Shown here: positions 7,930-15,227 of the stretch, piece by piece
How the letters are laid out: each line of letters opens with the position of its first letter
Numbering within the stretch: the first letter of the stretch is position 1
Assembly (NCBI GenBank): GCA_015075365.1
Contig: JABTUN010000001.1
Coordinates: 1,674,001 to 1,738,000 of the forward strand
Origin: Verrucomicrobiaceae bacterium
GTDB lineage: Bacteria > Verrucomicrobiota > Verrucomicrobiia > Verrucomicrobiales > Verrucomicrobiaceae
Direction of reading: 5' to 3'
Length of the DNA stretch: 64,000 nucleotides
The notes under the pieces: generated by a model
Seen by the model: the letters and a program-made list of their open reading frames with translations, nothing else
Database searches by the model: none
What the model was told of the DNA's origin: nothing
Translations under genes and position numbers: made by a program

Positions 7930-8262
7930 ATGCGCTCGAACATCCATGACCTTCTCCCGCCAGGGCTGCGCCGCTCCTTAACGAAGTTTGGGGCGGATCT
8001 GGCCCGGGCGCGTCGGAAACGCCATCTGACGGTCGCGATGATGGCGGAGCGGGTCGGGGTGGCGAAGAGCACCTACACACGCATCGAGAAAGGCGACGCC
8101 ACGGTGGCGATGGGGGCGTATGCGATGGCGCTTTTCGTGCTCGGCTTTGGCGAGGCGTTGGGCGAGCTGGCGGACACCCGCCGGGATGACACGGGCCTGC
8201 TCATGGACGAAGATCGGCTGCCCAAACGCGTCCGCGTGAAGAAAACTCCCGCCGCACGATGA
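7930..8262 (+). CDS. hipB: HipB-like XRE-family antitoxin/repressor
   Basis: 110 aa with one helix-turn-helix of the XRE/Cro type at about residues 28-56 (RKRHLTVAMMAERVGVAKST then YTRIEKGD). The stop overlaps the start of hipA by four bases (ATGA), the standard hipBA arrangement. HipB neutralises HipA by complex formation and represses the operon through upstream operators. The C-terminal tail (RLPKRVRVKKTPAAR) is basic and probably flexible. Start chosen as the first ATG; an internal start would remove the N-terminal 15-20 residues without touching the helix-turn-helix. Confidence 0.88.
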   Translation: MRSNIHDLLPPGLRRSLTKFGADLARARRKRHLTVAMMAERVGVAKSTYTRIEKGDATVAMGAYAMALFVLGFGEALGELADTRRDDTGLLMDEDRLPKRVRVKKTPAAR

Positions 8263-9545
8263 AGCGAACGATCCAAGTCCTGCTCGGCAACGAGGCGCGC
8301 CCGCTCGGCACGTTGCATTTCGATGCGGTGGGCACGCGTCAACGAGCCGCGTTTGAGTATGCGGAGTCGTGGCTGAGGAGCGCGGACCGTTTTGCGATGG
8401 AACCCACGCTGCCACTGGTGGCAGGGCCGCAGTTTCATCCGAAGTCGAAGGACGGCTCCGTGTTTCACGCGGCGATCGCCGACACGGAGCCGGACGGCTG
8501 GGCACGGCGGGTGATCCTGCGTGACCATGCGAAGCGCCGCCAGCAAGCGCGCGCCGCAGGTGAATCGCCACCGACAGCGGTGCTGAACGACATGGACTTT
8601 CTCTTCGCGGTGGATGATGCCAGCCGCGTGGGAGCGCTGCGTTTTCGCGATGAGCAGGGCGTCTTTTGCCGTGCGGCGGAGCCTGGACGCCGCACCGTGC
8701 CACCGCTTATCGAGCTGGGGCGGCTGCTGGCGGCCACGCAGGCGGTGGAGTCAGAAAACGAGACCGCGGCTGACCTCGCCTACCTGCGGGGAAATGGCAC
8801 CTCGCTCGGCGGCATGCGCCCAAAATGTACCGTCGTGGATGACGATGGGAGCCTTTCGATTGGCAAATTTCCCAGCGTGAAGGACGATCGCGCCGTGACG
8901 CATGGCGAGGTGCTGGCGATGACGCTGGCGAAAGCGGCCGGCATCCGTGTGGCGGAGGCTCGCTTGATCGAAAGCGCGGGCATGCCCGTGGCGCTGATCC
9001 GCCGCTTTGACCGCACTTTAGAAGGCGGGCGGCTCATGTATGTCTCCGCCGCCACGCTGCTCGGCGCGGACATCACGAGCGGTCGCGAGCATCACTACAC
9101 TGAGATCGTGGATGCCATCCGTCGGCATGGCGCGGCGGCGCAGGCGGATATTGACGAGCTCTGGCGGCGGATCGCCTTTTCCATCCTCATCACGAACGTG
9201 GACGACCATCTCCACAATCATGGATTCCTCCACCTGCACCACGACCAGTGGCAGCTCTCCCCAGCCTTCGACTTGAATCCCTTCCCCGAACGCCTGCGCG
9301 AGCTAAAGACCTGGATATCGGAGGAAACCGGCCCGGAGGCCAGCATCGACGCTCTCATGAGCGTCATCGCCTACTTCCGCCTGCCGCTGCCAAAAGCCAA
9401 ACTGATTCTTAGCGAGGTCGAAACCGCCGTTTCACGATGGCGCGAGGTGGGTCGCGGCCTCGGCATGGACAAACGCATGCTCGAAGCCTTCGCGGAAGCC
9501 TTTGAGCATCCCGAACGTGGCGCCGCACAGCGGGCGATGCGTTGA
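8259..9545 (+). CDS. hipA: HipA-family serine/threonine kinase toxin
   Basis: 428 aa, the usual HipA length. HipA kinases phosphorylate a glutamyl- or other aminoacyl-tRNA synthetase and cause growth arrest. Visible features: N-terminal HipA_N region with GTLHFDAVGTRQRAAFEY; glycine-rich loop TSLGGMRPK (184-189); likely ATP-binding lysine K203 (SIGKFPS); catalytic segment ITNVDDHLHNHGFL (311-324, with D315/D316 and N320); metal-binding D338 in LSPAFDLNP. All look intact. The stop at 9545 is three bases before the stop of a dimethylformamidase-like relic on the opposite strand. Confidence 0.9.
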   Translation: MKRTIQVLLGNEARPLGTLHFDAVGTRQRAAFEYAESWLRSADRFAMEPTLPLVAGPQFHPKSKDGSVFHAAIADTEPDGWARRVILRDHAKRRQQARAAGESPPTAVLNDMDFLFAVDDASRVGALRFRDEQGVFCRAAEPGRRTVPPLIELGRLLAATQAVESENETAADLAYLRGNGTSLGGMRPKCTVVDDDGSLSIGKFPSVKDDRAVTHGEVLAMTLAKAAGIRVAEARLIESAGMPVALIRRFDRTLEGGRLMYVSAATLLGADITSGREHHYTEIVDAIRRHGAAAQADIDELWRRIAFSILITNVDDHLHNHGFLHLHHDQWQLSPAFDLNPFPERLRELKTWISEETGPEASIDALMSVIAYFRLPLPKAKLILSEVETAVSRWREVGRGLGMDKRMLEAFAEAFEHPERGAAQRAMR

Positions 9546-9548
9546 GTT

Positions 9549-9650
9549 TCACCTCCCCAGCCTCTCCAGCACATTCTTCGTGATGCGCACCACATGCGCG
9601 TCACCGCCTTGCAGACCATGCGCCCAGTCGGTGGTGGCGGCGGTGAAGAC
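9549..9650 (-). pseudogene. 3' fragment of a dimethylformamidase-like gene (right copy)
   Basis: The minus strand read back from the TGA at 9551-9549 encodes IVFTAATTDWAHGLQGGD and the C-terminus VVRITKNVLERLGR, about 34 residues homologous to the fragment at 7587-7851. Homology stops near 9645; the bases beyond belong to neither the fragment nor the transporter. The DNA match with the left copy is strong but imperfect (about one difference in eight by eye). The relic abuts hipA tail to tail. Confidence 0.72.
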
Positions 9651-9711
9651 GATGCCAAGGAACCAGACGTTCTTCGGCAGGCCGTCGCGCCTTCTGGCGG
9701 AGGATTTTGAC

Positions 9712-11166
9712 TCAATGCACGCCTTTCATCAGCGCGCTGAGCGGTCGTGCGAGCAGGAGCAGGAGCACGCCGGCCCCGCCGGCAATCCAGACAAGCTGCA
9801 TGAAGGCTCCGGGCATGGCCTCCATCGCCTCGCCCATCACCTCGCCGGCGAGCTGGCCGGCGACCAGGTTGCCGAGGCTGCTGCCGAGGAACCAGATGCC
9901 CATCATCTGGCCGGTGAGGCGCGGCGGGGAGAGCTTGGTCACGGCGCTGAGGCCCACGGGGCTCAAAAACAGCTCTCCCATGGTGTGGAGGAAATAAATG
10001 CCCAGCAGCCAGGTGGCCCACACCTGCTGCACGGCCAGCGCGCGGCGCGCGGCAAACACCGCCACCAGAAAGCCCGCCGCCATGAGCAGGAGCGACCACG
10101 CCACCTTGGTCGTGAGCGAGGGCGCGCAGCCACGCCGGGCGAGCGAGGTCCACAGCAGGGCCACCAGCGGCGCAAAGGCGATGATGAAGAGCGGGTTCAC
10201 GGACTGAAACCAGCCCGCCGGCACCTCAAAGGAGCCGATCTGCCGGATCGTGTGCTGTTCCGCGAACACATTGAAGGAGGAGCCCATCTGCTCAAATCCG
10301 GCCCAGAAGAGCGCCGAGGTGGCAAACAGCATGGCGATGAGCACCATGCGCCCTTTTTCCTCCCGGGTCAGCCCCGCCAGGGTGAACACCCATAGGAAAA
10401 ACAGGCCCGCGACGCTGGCGATGGCCCATTTCGTGCCCTGCGCCAGCCACACAGGGTCGATCTTCACGATGCCGGCCACACAGCAGGTGGTGAAGACGGC
10501 CAGCAGGCCCAGCGCAGCCCAAAACAGACGCCATTCGCGCGCCAAATCCTGCCCCGCGTGCGCGATCCGCTCCCCCACGCCCGCCAGGTGCTTGTCCGTC
10601 AGCTTAAACTGCACCAGCCCGAGCAGCATGCCTGCCGCCGCGGCGGAAAAGCCCCAGCGCCAGCCGATCTTCTCCCCCAGCGCCGCGCAAACCAGCGGAC
10701 CGATGAAGGCCCCGAGGTTCACCCCCATGTAGAACAACGTGAAGCCCGCGTCCCGCCGCGCGCCGCCCTCGGGGTAAAGCTGGCCCACTAGAACGCTCAT
10801 GTTCGATTTCAGCAGCCCGGAGCCCAGCGCCACGAGCAGCAGGCCCACGAAAAAGGCCTCGGTACTGTGAAATCCCAGCACCAAGTGGCCCGCCGCGATG
10901 GTCAGCCCGCCCCACCACACGGCACGCTTGGTGCCCAGCAGGCGGTCCCCCACCCAGCCGCCCGGCAGGGCCGCCAGATACACCACCGCAGTGTACAGGC
11001 CGTAGATGGCGCCCGCCGTCTTTCCGTCCAGGCCCATGCCGCCGCGCGCCTGGTCCAGCATGAAGAGCGTCAGCAGCGTGCGCATGCCGTAGTAGCTCAC
11101 GCGCTCCCACATCTCCGTGAAAAACAGGGTGTAAATGCCGCGCGGGTGCTTCGTCTCGGGAGTCAT
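9712..11166 (-). CDS. POT/PTR-family proton-dependent oligopeptide transporter
   Basis: 484-aa inner-membrane MFS protein with about 12-14 hydrophobic segments. The first helix carries the POT signature EMWERVSYYGMRTLLTLFML (ExxERFxYYG type, residues 18-37), which takes part in proton coupling. A long N-terminal half motif GGWVGDRLLGTKRAV is the second POT/MFS signature. It imports di- and tripeptides with protons. The gene stands alone between hipBA and a sulfatase gene on the same strand, 78 bp downstream of the sulfatase stop. Substrate range cannot be predicted. Confidence 0.9.
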   Translation of the reverse strand: MTPETKHPRGIYTLFFTEMWERVSYYGMRTLLTLFMLDQARGGMGLDGKTAGAIYGLYTAVVYLAALPGGWVGDRLLGTKRAVWWGGLTIAAGHLVLGFHSTEAFFVGLLLVALGSGLLKSNMSVLVGQLYPEGGARRDAGFTLFYMGVNLGAFIGPLVCAALGEKIGWRWGFSAAAAGMLLGLVQFKLTDKHLAGVGERIAHAGQDLAREWRLFWAALGLLAVFTTCCVAGIVKIDPVWLAQGTKWAIASVAGLFFLWVFTLAGLTREEKGRMVLIAMLFATSALFWAGFEQMGSSFNVFAEQHTIRQIGSFEVPAGWFQSVNPLFIIAFAPLVALLWTSLARRGCAPSLTTKVAWSLLLMAAGFLVAVFAARRALAVQQVWATWLLGIYFLHTMGELFLSPVGLSAVTKLSPPRLTGQMMGIWFLGSSLGNLVAGQLAGEVMGEAMEAMPGAFMQLVWIAGGAGVLLLLLARPLSALMKGVH

Positions 11167-11243
11167 GCGGCGCGGATGATGACGGGAACGTCACCACCTG
11201 CCAAGAAAGAAAAGGATGCGCCGTTCACGCGCGGCCTGTCCCG

Positions 11244-12779
11244 TCACTTTTTGCCAAACTGCTTCTCAAACAGCGTCTTGAAGGGATTCTCGGGCGCCAG
11301 CGGCACCTTTTCGTTCACGAGCAGCGGTTGCACGCTGTCCCACCACGCATCGTAGGCAGCGGCGAGCTCTTGGACGACCTCAGGATGAGCGGCGGCGACG
11401 TCGGTTTGCTCGCCGGGATCGGCCTGGAGGTCGAAAAGCTGCCAGGAAGCGGTCATCGGCTCAGGGCCGGCGCGCGCAATGTCGTTTTTGGGCGCGGCGG
11501 GAGCTTTTGGGGCGGCTTTGGCCTTCGCCTTGCCTTTGGCGGCCTTTTTCGGCTCACCCCCGCGGGCGGCGTTGGCATTCACGAGATGCCAGCGGGCGGT
11601 GCGGATGCTGCAGTTGGTGAATTTGTATTTCTGCGGATCGGCATCTTTTGGCCAGCGGCCGACATGGGTGAAAAGCTGGCGGTCTGCCCACTCGGCGTTC
11701 GGGTTCTCCAGCAAGGGCACGAGGCTGCGGCCTTCGACCTGGGCTTTGATTTCGTCAGAGAGTTTGGCTCCGGCGAGTTCAGAGAGGGTCGGGAAGAAGT
11801 CGATGTGGGCACAGAGCTTGTTCACCGGCGCGGCCTGGAGAGTGCCCGGCCAGCGCCAGAGGCTGCTGGCCTTGATACCGCCCATCCACGGCGAGCCCTT
11901 GGAGGCGCGGAGGCCCGCGTTGAAAACCTTGGTGCCGGCGGTGCCGCCGTTGTCATTGATAAAGATGACGAGGGTGTCCTTCTCGATGCCCCATTCCTTC
12001 AGCTTGTCGAGCAGGCGGCCGAGGTTCTCGTCGATGTTGTGGAGCATGCCGAAGAAGTTTTGCACGTCCTCGCCCTCGACCTTGCCTTCGAAGAGCGCCT
12101 TGTCCTCCGGCCGGGCGATGTAGGGGCCGTGCGGGGCGTTCGTGGCGAGGTGGCAGTAGAAGGGCTGCTTGCCCTTCACGCTCTCAATCCATTTCGCGGC
12201 CTGGGCAAAGAACACATCGGTGCAGTAGCCCTTGGTCTTCTCGAAGGTGCCGTTGTGCAGGATGGCGGGGTCGAAGTACTTGTTCCCCGGGGCATCGCCG
12301 CAGGATCCCGGATAGGTCTGGCCGATGCCACCGGCTCCATGGATGAACATTTCATCAAAGCCGCGGGCGCTCGGCCAGTACTCCGGCTCGTCTCCGAGGT
12401 GCCATTTGCCAAAGATGCCAGTGGTGTAGCCGGCGGTTTTCAGCACCTGGGCCAGCGTGGTGGCCTTGGGCGTGAGGCGTTCGCGTTCCAGAATCGTATG
12501 GGTGATGCCGTTTTTAAACTCGTGACGTCCGGTGAGCAGGGCGGAGCGGGTGGGGGCGCAGGTGGGGCTGACGCAGAAGTCCTCGAAACGCACGCCCTCG
12601 GCATTCAGGCGGTCAAGGTTCGGTGTTTTCAGGATGGGATTGCCGTGGGAGGAGAGGTCGCCGTAGCCCTGGTCATCCGTGAGCAGGAAGATAATGTTCG
12701 GCTTTTTACCGGCCAAACCGGCGGCTGGGAGGCTGCTGCCGAGGCAAACGAGGGCGAGAAGGGTGGCGAGGCGGATCAT
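11244..12779 (-). CDS. Secreted arylsulfatase (formylglycine-dependent)
   Basis: 511 aa with a signal peptide (MIRLATLLALVCLGSSLPAAG). KPNIIFLLTDDQGYGDL provides the first metal ligands. CAPTRSALLTGR is the sulfatase signature CxPxR, whose Cys is converted to formylglycine by a separate enzyme. GKWHLG and HGPY segments are also present. An unusual Lys/Ala/Pro-rich stretch (KKAAKGKAKAKAAPK) is inserted near residue 420, in the C-terminal subdomain. It probably removes sulfate from polysaccharides outside the cytoplasm. The Cys-type signature means an anaerobic or FGE-type maturase must be encoded elsewhere. Confidence 0.92.
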   Translation of the reverse strand: MIRLATLLALVCLGSSLPAAGLAGKKPNIIFLLTDDQGYGDLSSHGNPILKTPNLDRLNAEGVRFEDFCVSPTCAPTRSALLTGRHEFKNGITHTILERERLTPKATTLAQVLKTAGYTTGIFGKWHLGDEPEYWPSARGFDEMFIHGAGGIGQTYPGSCGDAPGNKYFDPAILHNGTFEKTKGYCTDVFFAQAAKWIESVKGKQPFYCHLATNAPHGPYIARPEDKALFEGKVEGEDVQNFFGMLHNIDENLGRLLDKLKEWGIEKDTLVIFINDNGGTAGTKVFNAGLRASKGSPWMGGIKASSLWRWPGTLQAAPVNKLCAHIDFFPTLSELAGAKLSDEIKAQVEGRSLVPLLENPNAEWADRQLFTHVGRWPKDADPQKYKFTNCSIRTARWHLVNANAARGGEPKKAAKGKAKAKAAPKAPAAPKNDIARAGPEPMTASWQLFDLQADPGEQTDVAAAHPEVVQELAAAYDAWWDSVQPLLVNEKVPLAPENPFKTLFEKQFGKK

Positions 12780-12835
12780 GCGGGTCGCTCAAACGGCGCT
12801 CCGGGGGCCTCTCTGCCGCAAAATTTTTGAAAAAG

Positions 12836-12928
12836 TGCCAGGGAACCGCGGCATGAGCAGGCAGGCTGCCGTTGCTTCCTTCCGGACCTGGCGGGGTTCG
12901 CAAGCTGAACATCCACGGTCCCTGACGC
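12836..12928 (-). ncRNA. ffs: Signal recognition particle RNA, small bacterial (4.5S) type
   Basis: The minus strand contains GCCAGGTCCGGAAGGAAGCA, the conserved apical loop of SRP RNA (GGTCCGGAAGGAAGC with the GGAA tetraloop). The ends pair: CAGGGACCGTGG from 12924-12913 with CCGCGGTTCCCTGG at 12851-12838, closing a single long hairpin of about 90 nt. This RNA binds Ffh and mediates cotranslational membrane targeting. It lies between the sulfatase and a divergent coiled-coil gene. Confidence 0.93.
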
Positions 12929-13060
12929 GGCCAGAGCTACGCGGTTTCCGGCGGGGCACAAGCGGTGATTGACGGACGATTTACATTCCAGTGCATTTTG
13001 ATGTTGTCGAAAGGATGGCTTTTCGTTAAAACGCAAAATACCCCATCACTCACCGAACCC

Positions 13061-14143
13061 ATGGCCTGGAAAATTTTATCCGCTCTCTCCGCCCTCTGCC
13101 TCGCAGGCTCCGCCTTTTTTGCCTGGAAAAACACGGAGGCGCTGAAAAACGAGCGTGCTCGTGAAGAGTACACCAACAAAAACCTTACCTCGATCCAGGA
13201 GCACAAAAAAGCGGCCGAGGAGTCGAAGGCGAAGCACACCACCGACCTCGCGGAGGCGAACAAGGAGCTGGAGACCACCAAGGCATCCGTCGCCGACGCC
13301 CTGACAAAGGCCACGGAGAAGGAACAGGAGCTTGCCGCGGTGAAAATCCAGCTCGAAGGCATCACGAAGGTCGTCAACGACCTGCAGAAGCAGATCGACG
13401 AGGCAGGTGACATCAATGCGCTGCTCGCCACCATTGCCACGCTCGAGAAGGAGAAGAAGGAGGCGGAAAGCAAGCTCGCCAACGAGTCCCAGCGCCTCGC
13501 CAACGCCCAGGAGACCGTGAACAACCTGACCAATGCCGCAAAGGCCGCCGAGGAGCGCGAGGCACGCGGCCGCAAGGGCATCGTGGAGCCGGATTTCACC
13601 GCGCGTGTGTCCCAGTCCTTCCCGCAGTGGGGCTTTGTGGTGCTGAACAAGGGCAATGGCGGCGGCGTCTTCGCCAACGCCAACCTGGAGGTGAAGCGCG
13701 GCCAGGAGACCATCGCCAAGCTGCGTGTGCGCAATGTCGAGCAAAACGGCTCCGTGGCAGACCTCGTCCCCGGCTCCGCCACTGAGGGCACCTCCATCCG
13801 CACGGGTGATCTGGTGGTGGCCGCCGCCGAGCAGGCCGTCACGGCTCCGAAGACCACCACGGCTCCGACCGCCGCCCCCGGCGCGCCTGCCGCTCCCGCC
13901 CCTGCGGCTGCTCCTGCGGCCTCGGATCCCTTTGGTGCTCCTCCAGCAGGCGGCATGGCCCCCGCGCCTGCCTCCGATCCGTTTGGCGCACCGCCTGCGG
14001 GTGGCATGGCCCCGGCTGCTCCAGCCGCTCCCGCGTCGGATCCCTTTGGTGCTGCTCCGGCCGCCCCGGCAGCCCCGGCCACAGGCACGCCTGCGGCCCC
14101 CAGCACGGCGGATCCCTTCGGTGCCGCCCCGCCCAAGCCCTGA
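13061..14143 (+). CDS. Membrane-anchored coiled-coil protein with DPFG repeat tail
   Basis: 360 aa from the ATG at 13061. One N-terminal transmembrane segment (ILSALSALCLAGSAFFAW) is followed by a long coiled coil to about residue 170, rich in Ala, Lys and Glu. A small domain (QSFPQWGFVVLNKGNGGGVF through GTSIRTGDLVV) shares WGFVV, a central Val/Lys-rich strand and a terminal GD with the next gene's C-terminus. The last third is Ala/Pro-rich low complexity with several DPFGAPPAGG-type repeats. Probably envelope-located. Function unknown; it forms a cluster with the two genes downstream. Confidence 0.75.
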   Translation: MAWKILSALSALCLAGSAFFAWKNTEALKNERAREEYTNKNLTSIQEHKKAAEESKAKHTTDLAEANKELETTKASVADALTKATEKEQELAAVKIQLEGITKVVNDLQKQIDEAGDINALLATIATLEKEKKEAESKLANESQRLANAQETVNNLTNAAKAAEEREARGRKGIVEPDFTARVSQSFPQWGFVVLNKGNGGGVFANANLEVKRGQETIAKLRVRNVEQNGSVADLVPGSATEGTSIRTGDLVVAAAEQAVTAPKTTTAPTAAPGAPAAPAPAAAPAASDPFGAPPAGGMAPAPASDPFGAPPAGGMAPAAPAAPASDPFGAAPAAPAAPATGTPAAPSTADPFGAAPPKP

Positions 14144-14205
14144 TTCCTCCTCCCACACGCCCCGCCTGAACGGTTCCGCCTGACCACTCTTTTGCCATCC
14201 CCGTC

Positions 14206-14997
14206 ATGATCAAGGTCCTCTTCATTCTTACCATCCTCATCACCGGCGTCGCCGCCGCCTTTGCTTATAAAAACGGGCGTGAGTTCGCCGATGTTCGCAA
14301 CCGCATCGCTGGAGTGAACGCCCAGATCGCCAGCGAGAAGAAGCTGGACGCCGCGCTGGTGGCCGAATGCGCCCGCCTCTCGGGCGATGTGGCGAAAGTG
14401 AGAGGGGATGTCGATGTCGAGCAAGAAAAGCTCAAGCAGGCCAAAAACCGCCTCACGCTGGCCACGACCGACACAACGCGAGTCCAGGAGGAGTTTGCAG
14501 CCAAGGAGAAGAAGAAGGCGGAGCTCGATGAAAAAATTGGCAAGCTGCCGCCTGGCATGAAAGCTGAAACGATCGCCGAGGACATCAACCGTGTGAAGAA
14601 GGAGAAGGCGGACCTGGAAGGCCAGGCCATCCTGAAGGCGGAGGAAGTGACCAAGGAGGAGGCCAAGATCGCCGATGTGCAGAAACGCCTCGACATGGTG
14701 ACCCAGAAGATCGAGGACCGCCGCAAGCTCTTCGAGCGCAACTCGCTCCAGGCGCAGGTCATCGCCGTGAACCCCGACTGGGGCTTCGTGGTCATCGACG
14801 CGGGCAAGTCCTCCGGCATTGAGCAGGACACCAAGCTGCTCGTCACCCGCAACCGCCAGACTGTCGGCAAGATCAGCGTCATCTCCATTGATGGAAACCG
14901 CACTGTGGCCGGCATCGTGCCGGATGCCATCTACGGCGGCTCCAATATCATCCCGGGTGACCGCGTGATCCTCGAAAACCTCACCGCAGGTCAATAA
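14206..14997 (+). CDS. Membrane-anchored coiled-coil protein
   Basis: 263 aa. N-terminal transmembrane helix (VLFILTILITGVAAAFAY), then about 150 residues of coiled coil rich in Lys, Glu and Ala. A compact C-terminal domain follows: VNPDWGFVVIDAGKSSGI, LLVTRNRQTVGKISV and NIIPGDRVI. The C-terminal domain resembles that of the preceding protein, so the two look like diverged partners. The gap to the upstream gene is 62 bp and a small lipoprotein gene follows at once. It may be a cell-envelope scaffold; no family name assigned. Confidence 0.75.
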   Translation: MIKVLFILTILITGVAAAFAYKNGREFADVRNRIAGVNAQIASEKKLDAALVAECARLSGDVAKVRGDVDVEQEKLKQAKNRLTLATTDTTRVQEEFAAKEKKKAELDEKIGKLPPGMKAETIAEDINRVKKEKADLEGQAILKAEEVTKEEAKIADVQKRLDMVTQKIEDRRKLFERNSLQAQVIAVNPDWGFVVIDAGKSSGIEQDTKLLVTRNRQTVGKISVISIDGNRTVAGIVPDAIYGGSNIIPGDRVILENLTAGQ

Positions 14998-15020
14998 CGG
15001 CCGTGAGCGGAACGCCGCGC

Positions 15021-15203
15021 ATGAAAACCACGTTGTTTTTTTCTTCCCTGGCCCTTCTGCTGGCCTCCTGCACCTCCGACGAGCCGAAACGCAAAAAAGT
15101 GGTCGGCCCGGATGATGGCGGAATCAGCAAGCTTTCCTGGAACCGTCCGCGTTCATGGGAAGGCACCGCCCGTTACGGCCCGATGATGCCACAAAGCCGC
15201 TGA
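15021..15203 (+). CDS. Small lipoprotein
   Basis: 60 aa. MKTTLFFSSLALLLASC gives a signal peptide with a lipobox (LLASC, Cys 17), followed by a short charged mature part ending RYGPMMPQSR. An upstream in-frame ATG exists at 15003, but the start at 15021 gives a proper lipoprotein signal. It lies 24 bp after the coiled-coil gene and is probably cotranscribed, so the trio may be an envelope assembly. No function known. Confidence 0.65.
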   Translation: MKTTLFFSSLALLLASCTSDEPKRKKVVGPDDGGISKLSWNRPRSWEGTARYGPMMPQSR

Positions 15204-15227
15204 TCAGGCGTTTGGAACAGGAGGATC

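Noticed and set aside
12937..14994. 685-residue minus-strand open frame over the coiled-coil genes
   Set aside because: It is the reverse of Ala/Lys/Glu-rich coiled-coil DNA and gives low-complexity Ser/Ala text. The plus-strand products have membrane anchors and a shared domain.
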